DNA of 64,000 nt from Scleropages formosus (taxonomy: Eukaryota; Chordata; Actinopteri; Osteoglossiformes; Osteoglossidae), in the NCBI RefSeq assembly GCF_900964775.1, contig NC_041806.1, positions 47,542,586-47,606,585 of the forward strand, given 5' to 3'. The notes under the pieces were generated by a model. It was given only the letters and a program-made list of their open reading frames with translations. It had not been told where the DNA came from and searched no databases. Positions 1 to 9,935 of this stretch are shown in pieces; within the stretch, counting starts at the first letter, position 1, and each line of letters opens with the position of its first letter. A program made the position numbers and the translations under genes.

Positions 1-655
1 GGGGCCTCGTCCCAGTCAGCCGTGCCTAGTATACCTCCAAAGGGAGGCACCCAGGGGGCATCCTTACCTAATGGCTAAACCATCTCAACTGGCTCCTCTC
101 AATGCGGAGGAGTAGCGGCTCTACTCTAAGCTCCTCCTGGGTGTCCGAACTCCTCACCCTGTCACAGAGAGTGAGTCCCAACACCTGCTTGTATGCACGA
201 TCTTATTCTTTCGGTCAGTACCCAGAGTTCATGACCATTGCTGAGAGAAGGGACGTAGCCCGATCTATAAATAGAGGGTTTTGCCTTGTGGCTCAGCTCC
301 TCCTTCATCACTACAGTCCAGTACAGTGACTGCATTATTGCTGCCGTTGCTCCCAGTCTGCAACTGATCTCACGCTCCCATTTCCCTTCACCTGTGAACA
401 AGACCCCAAGATACTTAAACTCCTCCACCTGGGGTAAATGCTCTCTTCCTGAATCGGGGTCTTGTTGTGACGGAAGGGCTTGCGTGATCCAGGGATCCCC
501 AGAGCTACATCGTCAGGAGCAGTATGCTCCTGGTAGGGTCTCCCATGATGACCAGGTCTGGAGTGAGGATCTAGACTAAAACGATCTGAAAAACCCCTAT
601 GGCAAATGGGAACAAGCGAACGTTTACTCTGCCCGGAATAGGGTCACCAGGACCT
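1..655 (-). mobile_element. Rex3-like (RTE clade) LINE, 3' fragment
   Basis: The minus strand encodes a decayed C-terminal reverse transcriptase piece (about 428 to 162, with frame decay on both sides) carrying the EEFKYLGVLFT and HELWVLTERIR motifs. The same motifs occur in the fuller LINE copy at 50.7-53.0 kb. The fragment runs off the left edge of the window. The part at 480-655 matches no coding frame and may be flanking repeat. The Rex3 name comes from remembered family sequences. The LINE assignment is firm, the exact clade less so. Confidence 0.7.
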
Positions 656-1120
656 ACCCCTGGATTACGCTAATTCATGTATCTTTGCAAACATTCTACA
701 GCTTATGGCTTTTCCATAATATAAGATAAACTATACCATTCAGACCAATAATGCTCTGTTGGTATTTACGCAATATGAGTGTCTAATCCTTTATAAGCTG
801 CAGCAGTTCTTCTCAAACATTGAAGACATGTTAAATAGCATTTTGTTATCACAAACCATTTGCTTAAAAGTACAACAGATGACAAGACATAAAGCTGGGA
901 TGTCGATTCACTCCATGCTCTTCTGTTCCATGCTCTGCACACTGTACAATGGGTCAATTATTTTCTGTTTTAGTGTTTTTTTTTTATATATTCTGGCATT
1001 ACAGAGCACTTTTGTTGATGAGCAACGAAAATTCTTCATTTAAATGCATTAATGGTTCCATACTGCAACAAAATAAAATGCAAAAAAGTCCAGTGGGGTT
1101 ACTTTTTATAGTCACTGCAT

Positions 1121-1316
1121 TGTCTGAACCGCTTGTCCCATACTGGGTCACGGGGAACCGGAGCCTAACCCGGCAACTCAGGGCGTAAGGCTGGAGGGGG
1201 AGGAGACACACCCAGGACGGGATGCCAGTCTGTCACAAGGCACCCCAAGCAGGACTGAAACCCCAGACCCACCGGAGAGCAGGACTCGGTCCAACCCACT
1301 GCGCCACCATGCCCCT
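1121..1316 (-). mobile_element. tRNA-derived SINE (family A), antisense
   Basis: This is an antisense copy of the window's commonest SINE. On the minus strand it has a tRNA-like head (GGCGCAGTGGGTTGGA, A box), a decayed B box and a body ending in GGGACAAGCGGTTC. A 12-bp target-site duplication, TAGTCACTGCAT, flanks it (1109-1120 and 1316-1327). Confidence 0.85.
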
Positions 1317-2652
1317 AGTCACTGCATACTGATGTAAAAATATTTTTTAACCAAACAGCATATCGTTTCAATTTATTACTTATCTTTACGTTTTCTTTAA
1401 TGAATATGGACAAGAAGTGTAATAAAATCCACAAGCCCATCCGCTGTCACCACCCCAGTATGTCATATGTGATTTTTGTTACACACAGTTAAAGGCCATA
1501 AACGTTAAAACAGTGCATGTGGATCTAAAGATCACCTGGAATGACATTCATGGTCCCCTCTATAGCCGTCCCCATCCGAGTGGTAATGGAACAGAAGACC
1601 AGGATCACACTGCACTCCTCCAGGGTAGACTCCTCCAAGGACATGTCCAGCGTTCTCATGAATGTCTTGTGGGAGTTCAGGGTCATGCCCCTGACCAAGA
1701 CATGGATTTTGACTGGGGAGATGGACAAAGGGCAAAATATACAAAATGAACACTTTCTAGATCATGCTGACATGCGACTTTTCCTGAAGAAAGTCAACTT
1801 GATGTGAAATAGATCTGAGGGTCTCACACACCACCAGTAGCAGAGCCCTGGTTATATTTGATCATTTACAGCATGGAGACCTGGTTTGATTAAAGCAGCA
1901 AGGCTAAGACTTGATAGGACAAACAACTCTGGAATGGTGATGTCATTTGGCTTTTTAGTTTTACTCTTTTTAAGCGGAAGTCTGGAAAATACCTGTGTGT
2001 TCAGAGCAGTTGAAAATATAACTGCTTACCTGGAGAGGAACAAACAGGCTGTCTTCTTAAAAATATAAATACACACAATCCCTTCAGGCATCTCCATAAG
2101 AATGCTAAAGCCGTACATATATATATATAACACCTGTAACAGCAGGTTGAGAAGAAAAAAATCATTATTTACTTATTATGTCATATTTACATGTTCATAG
2201 CGGTTGAAAATAAATCTCATCACGAACAAAAAGTTTTCTATACACCTGTTAAATTAAATCTCACATAAAGGTATGGAACACATGTTGACTATTGTCCCCT
2301 CCACAAATATGTGTTTGACTCAAGTCTCTAATTTTATTCTCTCAAAGTTAACACTCAGCCTGCATTATAATCTTTTGCCATTGTGCTGTTTATTGTAATT
2401 GTATTTGCGTTGTTTTGGTACACTGGCTCTTCAGTTTATGAACACAGCTGGGACTAGAAGTTATATCCACTACACTATAGTTTTTTAGTTTAACAGATAT
2501 CCATCAATATATTTAGAAGTTCTGTAAGTCTTGGATACAGCTCGAATAAACCAAAATACTTTATTACATTCCTGTTCTGTTGGAGTGCATTTGTTGCCAA
2601 CAGCAGGACACAGAAATATGTCAGTTTCATTCCTCAACAGACAAATCAGATA

Positions 2653-2858
2653 CACACACACTTCCTGAACCGCCTGTCCCATACGGGGTCACGGGGAACC
2701 GGAGCCAACCCGGCAACACAGGGCGTAAGGCCGGAGGGGGAGGGGACACACCCAGGACGGGACGCCAGTCCATCACAAGGCACCCCAAGCGGGACTCGAA
2801 CCCCAGACCCACTGGAGAGCAGGACTGCGGTCCAACCCACTGCGCCACTGCACCCCCT
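2653..2858 (-). mobile_element. tRNA-derived SINE (family A), antisense
   Basis: Full antisense copy with a (CA)n start, body and tRNA-like head. A perfect 12-bp target-site duplication, ACAAATCAGATA, flanks it at 2641-2652 and 2859-2870. Confidence 0.9.
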
Positions 2859-3789
2859 ACAAATCAGATATAAAAAAGAAAATTAAAAAATATAATTAAG
2901 AATAAATAAATCAATTTGAAAATGATCATATGCTTGAAAATTCATAGATTACATACCTGTAACATAAGGAGCCAGTGTACTGATTCTATCTTAAATATTG
3001 TGACCCAGTTCTGTTGTTAATATAAAAAATAAACACTTTATCATTGAAAAATACATTATATAGAGAACAAACATGAATACCTGGACTATTTACCTTTAAA
3101 AAGGAAGTGTGCACATGGCTTTCTGTATAATGTCAGCCGTTTCCACCAAGCGTCTGAAGAATTATCACCACCTGGAGTTAGTTGTAGAGAAGCAAAGAAT
3201 TGTTTACAATCATATACATATATGTTCACATTAAGCTCAGAAAGAAACTTAAGTAAATGTCTTTGGATATGAACATACAATAACTTTCTGCTGCTTGTGA
3301 TGCCTTGTGTCCATAACGTGCATTTAACTCAAAACACACGGCCAGCACCAAAATGTGCAAGATGGAAAAAACATTCGCCGATCACAGGACAGGTACACAG
3401 TCAAAAACACTGTAACACAAGGAGTGCAAGTAATCGAAACTGAAAATGTCCCTGAGCCCAAGTGTCAGCTATTATATGGTGTCTCTGTGTGAAAAAAATG
3501 CTTCGCCATTTCTACCGTTTTTCGACCATCCTGCTGATAGACTTTCAGAGTCCATAAGCCTCGCTCTTTCTTCTGTACTCATTGGAGAAGTGTTAAGTTG
3601 ATCCACCTGAATTTGCAGTTTTAACTGTGGAAGAGAGTATACACGGACAATTCAACGTTAAAATTTTTCTTTGACAAACTGATAGGGTTCACCACTCACC
3701 CGCTGTCATTAACCACCTGTCAAAATCTGGGTTATGGCCATCTGGAGCTATTCCCATCCCAACCACAAAAGACACCTAAGCAACTGATA

Positions 3790-3990
3790 GTGCAGCACAG
3801 CTGCTATCTTTAGATTTGAAGGTTGCTGGTTCAAAACCCACCTATTGCTGTAGCACCCTTGATCATGGTACTTATTCTAAATCACTCTAGCAAAATTACC
3901 CAGGAGTATGAATGGGGAAAGTAGTTATGAGGAGCTTAACATTGTAAGTTGCTTTGGAGAAAAGTGCCAGCTAAATGGATAAAGGTATGC
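3790..3990 (+). mobile_element. tRNA-derived fish SINE with LINE-like tail
   Basis: The copy has a B-box-like GGTTGCTGGTTCAAAACC and a 3' tail (GTAAGTTGCTTTGGAGAAAA then GCTAAATGGATAAA) typical of fish SINEs that share a LINE tail. Related copies lie at 18.62-18.83, 29.37-29.58, 39.70-39.90 and 49.07-49.24 kb. Borders are approximate. Confidence 0.6.
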
Positions 3991-5003
3991 GAAGTACACC
4001 CTGGACAGGATGGACATCAGGTCATTATATCTAAATTTCTCCATGGGGAATTCTTTTAAAAAGCTTCTTTGTTTCAGGGAAATTTACCTAAAATACAAAC
4101 CCACGAAAGTGTATCGGTATAGTCCTCAACCCGGGGAAGAGTTCATTTATCAGACTGAAACACTATTCTAGCATCTCTGTTTTACTAGTTAATCAAAGGA
4201 CTTTGTCTACTTACTGGGTGCAGAAGTAGGTAGTAACATGTTACATTTACTCTGTCTGTTACTTTTAGTAATCTTCTGAAGAAATTGTACTTTTAAGAGA
4301 AGTTTCTGGTACACTTCCTTAAACTTTGCACTATAGGTACTGTAACTTAACTTTACGTGCTTCATGGCAACGTCGCTGAGAGAAGAAATCGTAACCTCGA
4401 CGTGTTCTTTGGTTCTTTGTGATTTCTGGAGCCTTAAGTACATCCCCCCCCCAACCCCCTAGTCAGTGTGTTTTACTGCCGCCTTGTGGCGCGAAACGGA
4501 AACACATCATTAATGCACTGCGGCAGGGAAATTGCTGCAAATACCGTAGGACGCATTGAAATGCATTTTAAACTAAAGAAATAAACTCGTGCATGCATGC
4601 ATCTTCTAAAATGTATGTTCGCGATGTTCATATCACCAGGTGCACGTGTATATTACAATTGGTAACATTATCTGTGCTTCGAAACATTAAAAACCTTCTG
4701 CTAAACGAACTGTATCGTAGTGTAAATGAAGAAACAAAAGCACAGGGAATCTGGAATTCGAAGCGCACAAATTACTTCAGTCAGTGCTATACTTAAATAC
4801 GTACTCGTCCAGAAATGGACCTCAGCAGACGTAAATAGCCTAGGTATCAGACTGAAAAAAAATACTCCTCTATTGTTATTTTTTTATTCAGTATAACCTT
4901 ATTACTGTTTTAGTTCCTCAATCGGGTTATTCTTTCGCCGTCTGAACACGAAAATACTAGAATTGTTTACACCTCTTCATCATGTGTGAAGGTGAGTTTC
5001 TCG

Positions 5004-5020
5004 GAAAACGAAAGTGAAAG
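5004..5020 (+). promoter_or_regulatory. Tandem ISRE/IRF motif
   Basis: GAAAACGAAAGTGAAAG contains two overlapping GAAANNGAAA cores, the consensus for interferon-stimulated response elements. The identical 17-mer occurs at 42164-42180, upstream of the compact module gene. It lies about 560 bp upstream of the tentative first exon at 4443. IRF binding is inferred from sequence only. Confidence 0.6.
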
Positions 5021-6720
5021 CCAAAACCTCGCGTCGAGCGCCTTGACCACATTCCTGCAAAATAGCTTCCTGCCCACGGAGCTACTAGAATTTAGAAACC
5101 AGCTCAGGAGTCAAGGTAAAAGGAACGTGCGCTTTAGTGAACACCTACTTTTTTTGCTATAGGCTATACTTATTCAATACCATAAGAACAAAATAAAACT
5201 TCCAACATTACACATCACAAACATAAAACATCCTCACATTTCATTATAACCAACATAAACATGACAGTATGTACATCTCGTGTTTTTCTTTCTCTGGTTA
5301 AAGATGTTCGTAATTCAGTGTACTGCGACAGTAAATGACAAGAATCTCTATGGCCACAAACCGCAAAGAAATGGCTGGAACTGGTCCCTCAGCAAACACT
5401 GAAATGAGCAGTTTACACACAGGAGGTTAAAATTTTTGAGATCTGTGGAACTCCAAATGGCCAAAAGCTGTGTCTGAAACTTTGTTGGCCAGTTTCCAAG
5501 CTGTTGAAAGAAAACAGTGAAAGCAGTGGGTAAAAATACATCGTTTACTGTATTATCTGTGCCTATGAGACAAGCGGAGTTAAAGCTATTCACATGTCCA
5601 GTTTTACACCACACCCATGTGTACACATCATATCTACTGAGTGAGGGAACTGAGGGGCAAAAATCACATTCAAAGGTTCTTCTGCAGTGTCCCAAAAATT
5701 GTAACCTACAGCAATGAGGTCACAGGTTTACCTTATGCACTGGATGGGCAGAACTGCCTTCAGATCCAACTCAGCTCATAGGTACTGCTCATGGTTTCCA
5801 ATAGAGGAACAGATGCATTTTGCCTGTGCCTTCTCAGGGGTGCAAACGCAGGGAGAAAAATACACCTCCTGAGTTGTACTCGAACCCCACACTTACCAAA
5901 CAATTCAAGACCTTTAAGGCCTCATCAGCCAGGAGGTTTGATGGCTGTGATTAATGCTCTCTGTGATATCAGTATAAACTGGACTGCTGAAACCTTTTTC
6001 CTACCAATGCCATCCTACCATGGAGTTTAGATAAGAAAGTTAATATGAACTTCAGTCTGAGACATTTCTATCACTGAAGTCGGAGTGCAGATTCACTGTC
6101 TTTATTGCAATTCCAAAGCAGAATTAATATAACACATCTACACAGTATGTAAATTGGGCTTGTTTCTTAATAATTTTTCTGTTTATATGTGATTTTACAT
6201 AAACACACAAAAATACAGAGGATCAGACATCATATCACATCAAACTATTAAGTGACACTGAAATTAATAAACACACAGAAGTTTTTACATCAGGACTAAT
6301 TTGCAAGAATTTCACATCTGGATCACAGAGCCGCCCAAACTTGTGTTTGAAATGTTGTCAGCCTGTTTCCAGAGTGATTACAGATAACAGTGAAGCTCTT
6401 GGGAAGAAATACAGTAGTTTTTCAACATCTGTAGTTTACTGTACATCTGTGTCTATGAGAAAGTAATTAAAAAGCAGTTTAGAGCTCTGTACTCCTTCCA
6501 CTCACCCACTTGTACACAAATCTACTCAGTGAGGGAATTCAAGGGTAAACACCAAGCTCAAGGGTTCATCTGCAGTGTCCCTGGGATTGTAACCTACAGC
6601 ATACAGGTCCCACGTCTACTTTAGCTGCTACACAACCACTGTTACAAGCAATTACTGCTCCACTGATTTAATACAACATGCCTCAGTAGAGTATTCAGAT
6701 TCAGCTGGGTAAATACATGG
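5021..6720. other. Gene-poor stretch with recurring 'C segment' repeats
   Basis: I see no gene here. Two diverged copies of a roughly 300-bp segment lie at 5420-5720 and 6290-6640, with a third at 37610-37930 and a weak fourth near 15930-16130. On the minus strand the segments share GTAGGTTACAAT followed by a GACACTGCAGA-like stretch. The 6010-6720 block is homologous to 37310-38010. A minus-strand AATAAA lies at 6101-6106 and has an equivalent at 37407-37412, so this may be the 3' UTR or 3' flank of the module genes. Confidence 0.45.
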
Positions 6721-6726
6721 AAGCGG

Positions 6727-7112
6727 AGGTTTGGTAGTGCAGCAAGTAGTGCTGTTGTCTCACAGCGCCTAGGTGGTGTGGAAGGACATGGGTTCGATCC
6801 CTGCTCAGTCTGTATGTAATTTAAATGTTCTCTTCATGTTTTTGTGGGTTTCCTCCTGTAGTCCAAGGAGGTGTTTTGAGTAAATTAGTGACGCTGCATT
6901 GCCCGTAGTGAGTGAGTGAGTGATGAGAGAGTGAGTGTGTGTGTGCGCGCGTGAGAGAGATTTTCACAGGTGAATAACTGAGTGACTCATTGTAAGTAGT
7001 CTATCTAGCATTGTAAGTCACTATAGGTGAAAAGGTGTGGGATGAAACTGCTAATTGTTTATTGGAAGTCACTCTGGAGAGAAGCATCTGCTAAATGAAT
7101 AAATGTAGATGA
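6727..7112 (+). mobile_element. V-SINE-like tRNA-derived SINE
   Basis: It shows an A-box-like GCAGCAAGTAGTGCTGTTG, a B box GGGTTCGATCCCTGC, the body phrase TGTGGGTTTCCTCC and a tail ending GCATCTGCTAAATGAATAAA. A homologous copy sits at the same place relative to the b exon at 38.02-38.69 kb, so the insertion is older than the duplication of that block. Another copy is at 53.66-54.00 kb. Confidence 0.75.
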
Positions 7113-9935
7113 ACTATTTCATTTTATTTAAGGGTGTTTTTGACTAGGCGGTGGTGCCAAAGTACCTCCTACATGTCCGGCCACTACAGTGTTTGTCTGG
7201 AATTGTTGCAACTTAGCTCTCACTGCACTCACTGCTCGTTGGTTTAATTCACACTCCAGAAGTCCAACTGTGTCATGGAAAACACACTGGACCACTTTCA
7301 CCACGTTGCTCCTGGGTGCTGTGATCGGAATGTCATCAGTGTAGTCTGGGTTGTAACTGTGGTGCATGAGCACCAGAATGACGGGTTTGTCATCTGTCAG
7401 GAAGGAGAGGAAATAAACCGAGATGAGTGTCTATAGTGAAACCAGTCAGACAAAGGTGTTTTTTCCAAGAACAAACACAGTTTCTGTTTCTTAACAGAGA
7501 GAGAACAGGTGTCAAAAGGAAGCTCTTTTGGAAGGTAGCAGTGTGTCCACAAACCAGCATAGAGAAATTAAGAGTTAAGTCAGACAAATGTACCTCTAAG
7601 CAACAACAGGCTTATCGTGGTTCTTTAACTCTAGCATCTATATCTGGCGCAGCAGTTTAGGTTATTTGTTAAAGATGAAGGTTTATAATGGTTCTCATTC
7701 TTTATGCAAAATTACGCATTGCTACAGACCACCGAAGGAATCAGAAAGGACTCAGATCTCACCTGGAAAACTTTTCACACCTGTGTCCACGTCCGTCCCC
7801 ATCCGAGTGACGATGGGACAGAAGATCAGGATCACACTGCAGTTCTTCAGGCTGCACTCCTCCAGAGACATGTCCAGCTTTTTCATGAATGTCTGGTGCG
7901 AGTTCAGGGTGGGGCCACTGACCGCTATGTGGACTTTAACTGGGCAGACAGGGCAAATACAAAACTATGAATGCATTAAAACAATATAAAATCCTATTTC
8001 ATTCTAGTGCAGAGATTATGCAAGCTCAGAGACAAAGCTATACGATGCACATTTTACTGTTCAACAGGTATTTTGATACTTTTTGTTTAGTGCCACAAAA
8101 TACCGGAGACAGTGTCAAAGTGTCAAAGGGATAGCGAACAGTTTACCTTGAGGTGGTTTTGAATTGAGACGGGAAATGGAAAATAGTTTGTTTTTGGATT
8201 TCTTTGACTTCTGCATACATGGATCTTCAAGACCTTGGATCAATATTTGTGGAAATGTAAGCATTAATTTTGACAAATGCACATGGAGATGATTGAAAAA
8301 GAGATCCAAAAGGTTCCTAACTGAGCTGAAAAGGTGGTTCTGAGGAACAGGAATCTATATTATACCAGAACACCAGGAAAAGACATTGACTCTATAATGA
8401 ACATAGTAATTGATAACACACATTGATGATTTGGAATTTTAAGCAATTTGCAAGCATGTTATAGTTTGAACATAGCTGTTTTTCTGTTTTTTTAAGATTA
8501 ATTTTGCATAGCAGGGTGCTAAATGAATAAATGTAGCTGAACTGTTTCATTTTATTTAAGGGTATGTTTGACTAGGCGGTGGTGCCAAAGTACCTCCTAC
8601 ATGTCCGGCCACTACAGTGTTTGTCTTGAAGTTTTGCAACTCAGCTCTCACTGCACTCACTGCTCGTTGGTTTAATTCACACTCCAGAAATCCAACTGTG
8701 TCATGGAAAACACACTGGACCACTTTCACCACGTTGCTCCTGGGTGCTGTGATCGGAATGTCATCAACGTGGTCTGGGTTGTAACTGTAGTGCATGAGCA
8801 CCAGAATGACAGGTTTGTCATCTGTCAGGAAGCAGAGGAAATAAACCGAGATGTGTGTCTATAGTGAAATCAGTCAGACAAAGGTGTTTTTTCCAAGAAC
8901 AAACACAGTTTCTGTTTCTTAACAGAGAGAGAACAGGTGTCAAAAGGAAGCTCTTTTGGAAGGTAGCAGTGTGTCCACAAACCAGCATAGAGAAATTAAG
9001 AGTTAAGTCAGACAAATGTAACTCTAAGCAACAACAGGCTTATCGTGGTTCTTTAACTCTAGCATCCACATCTGGCGCAGCAGTTTAGGTTATGAAGGTT
9101 TATAATGGTTCTCATTCTTTATGCAAAATTACGCATTGTTACAGACCACCGAAGGAATCAGAAAGGACTCAGATCTCACCTGGAACATTTTTCACACCTG
9201 TGTCCACGTCCGTCCCCATCCGAGTGACGACGGGACAGAAGACCAGGATCACACTGCAGTTCTCCAGGCTGCACTCCTCCAGAGACATGTCCAGCTTTTT
9301 CATGAATGTCTGGTGCGAGTTCAGGGTGGGGCCACTGACCGCTATGTGGACTTTAACTGGGCAGACAGGGCAAATACAAAACTATGAATGCATTAAAACA
9401 ATATAAAATCCTATTTCATTCTAGTGCAGAGATTATGCAAGCTCAGAGACAAAGCTATACGATGCACATTTTACTGTTCAACAGGTATTTTGATACTTTT
9501 TGTTTAGTGTCACAAAATACTGGAGACAGTGTCAAAGTGTCAAAGGGATAGCGAACAGTTTACCTTGAGGTGGTTTTGAATTGAGACGGGAAATGGAAAA
9601 TGGTTTGTTTTCGGATTTCTTTGACCTCTGCGTACAAAGATCTTCAAGACCTTGGATCAATATTTGTGGAAATGTAAGCATTAATTTTGACAAATGCACA
9701 TGGAGACGATTGAAAAAGAGATCCAAAAGGTTCCTAATCAAGCTGGAAAGGTGGTTCTGAGGAACAGGGATCTATATTATACCAGAACACCAGGAAAAGA
9801 CATCGACTCCATAATGAACATAGTAACTGATAACACATATTGATGATTTGGAATTTTAAGAAATTTGCAAGCATGTAATAGTTTGAACATAGCTGTTTTT
9901 GTTTTTTTAAGATTAATTATGCATAGCAGGGTGGT
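7110..9935 (-). repeat. Tandem duplication of the L-a-b cassette (about 1.42 kb)
   Basis: The 7110-8510 block is repeated at 8540-9935 with offsets of 1428 bp (b exons) and 1417 bp (a and L exons). Both copies keep open a and b exons and intact L exons. Identity is high by eye, about 95 percent. Confidence 0.85.
7128..8325 (-). CDS. Second L-a-b terminal cassette of TRIM-module gene 1
   Basis: This is a duplicate of the 8556-9742 cassette. On the minus strand the exons are L' 8147-8325 (179 nt; hydrophobic helix then Lys/Ser-rich), a' 7763-7939 (177 nt, open, with FCPIVTRMGTD) and b' 7128-7393 (terminal; [16 protein letters not shown] through [16 protein letters not shown] to stop). L'-a'-b' phases agree (each junction phase 1). 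Splice borders are AG and GT (GTAAAC, GTGAGA). The stop TAA overlaps AATAAA. The cassette could be an alternative 3' end of the upstream TRIM gene or a separate short gene; I see no start codon or promoter of its own. The domain is alpha/beta and of unknown function. Confidence 0.6.

Larger units (their letters stand above)
1536..4443 (-). pseudogene. Partial a/b-module gene with no b exon found
   Basis: Three candidate exons read in one phase on the minus strand. 4215-4443 could be a first exon: 76 codons from ATG, helical and Lys-rich, donor GTAAGT, exit phase 1. 3094-3153 is an S-type exon, 60 nt, phase 1-1, with a KPCA motif shared with the S exon at 58952-59017. 1536-1712 is an intact 177-nt exon a encoding VKIHVLVRG at its start and VILVFCS-TTRMGT near its end, with good AG and GT borders. 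No exon b lies below 1536: the space holds a SINE and the LINE fragment. The gene is therefore 3'-truncated, or its b exon lies outside the window. A tandem ISRE motif sits at 5004-5020. The a exon is well supported; the first exon is tentative because a G-run precedes its ATG. Confidence 0.5.

Noticed and set aside
2627-2848. 73-aa and 64-aa minus-strand ORFs, and similar ones at every family A SINE
   Set aside because: They are translations of the SINE body itself; the same peptides recur at all 12 copies.
5348-5695. 115-aa minus-strand ORF
   Set aside because: Overlaps the repeated C segment but its frame is not kept in the other copies; no recognised domain.
9121-9387. 88-aa and 104-aa plus-strand ORFs over the a exons
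   Set aside because: They are antisense shadows of exon a; the minus strand has conserved splice sites and phase.
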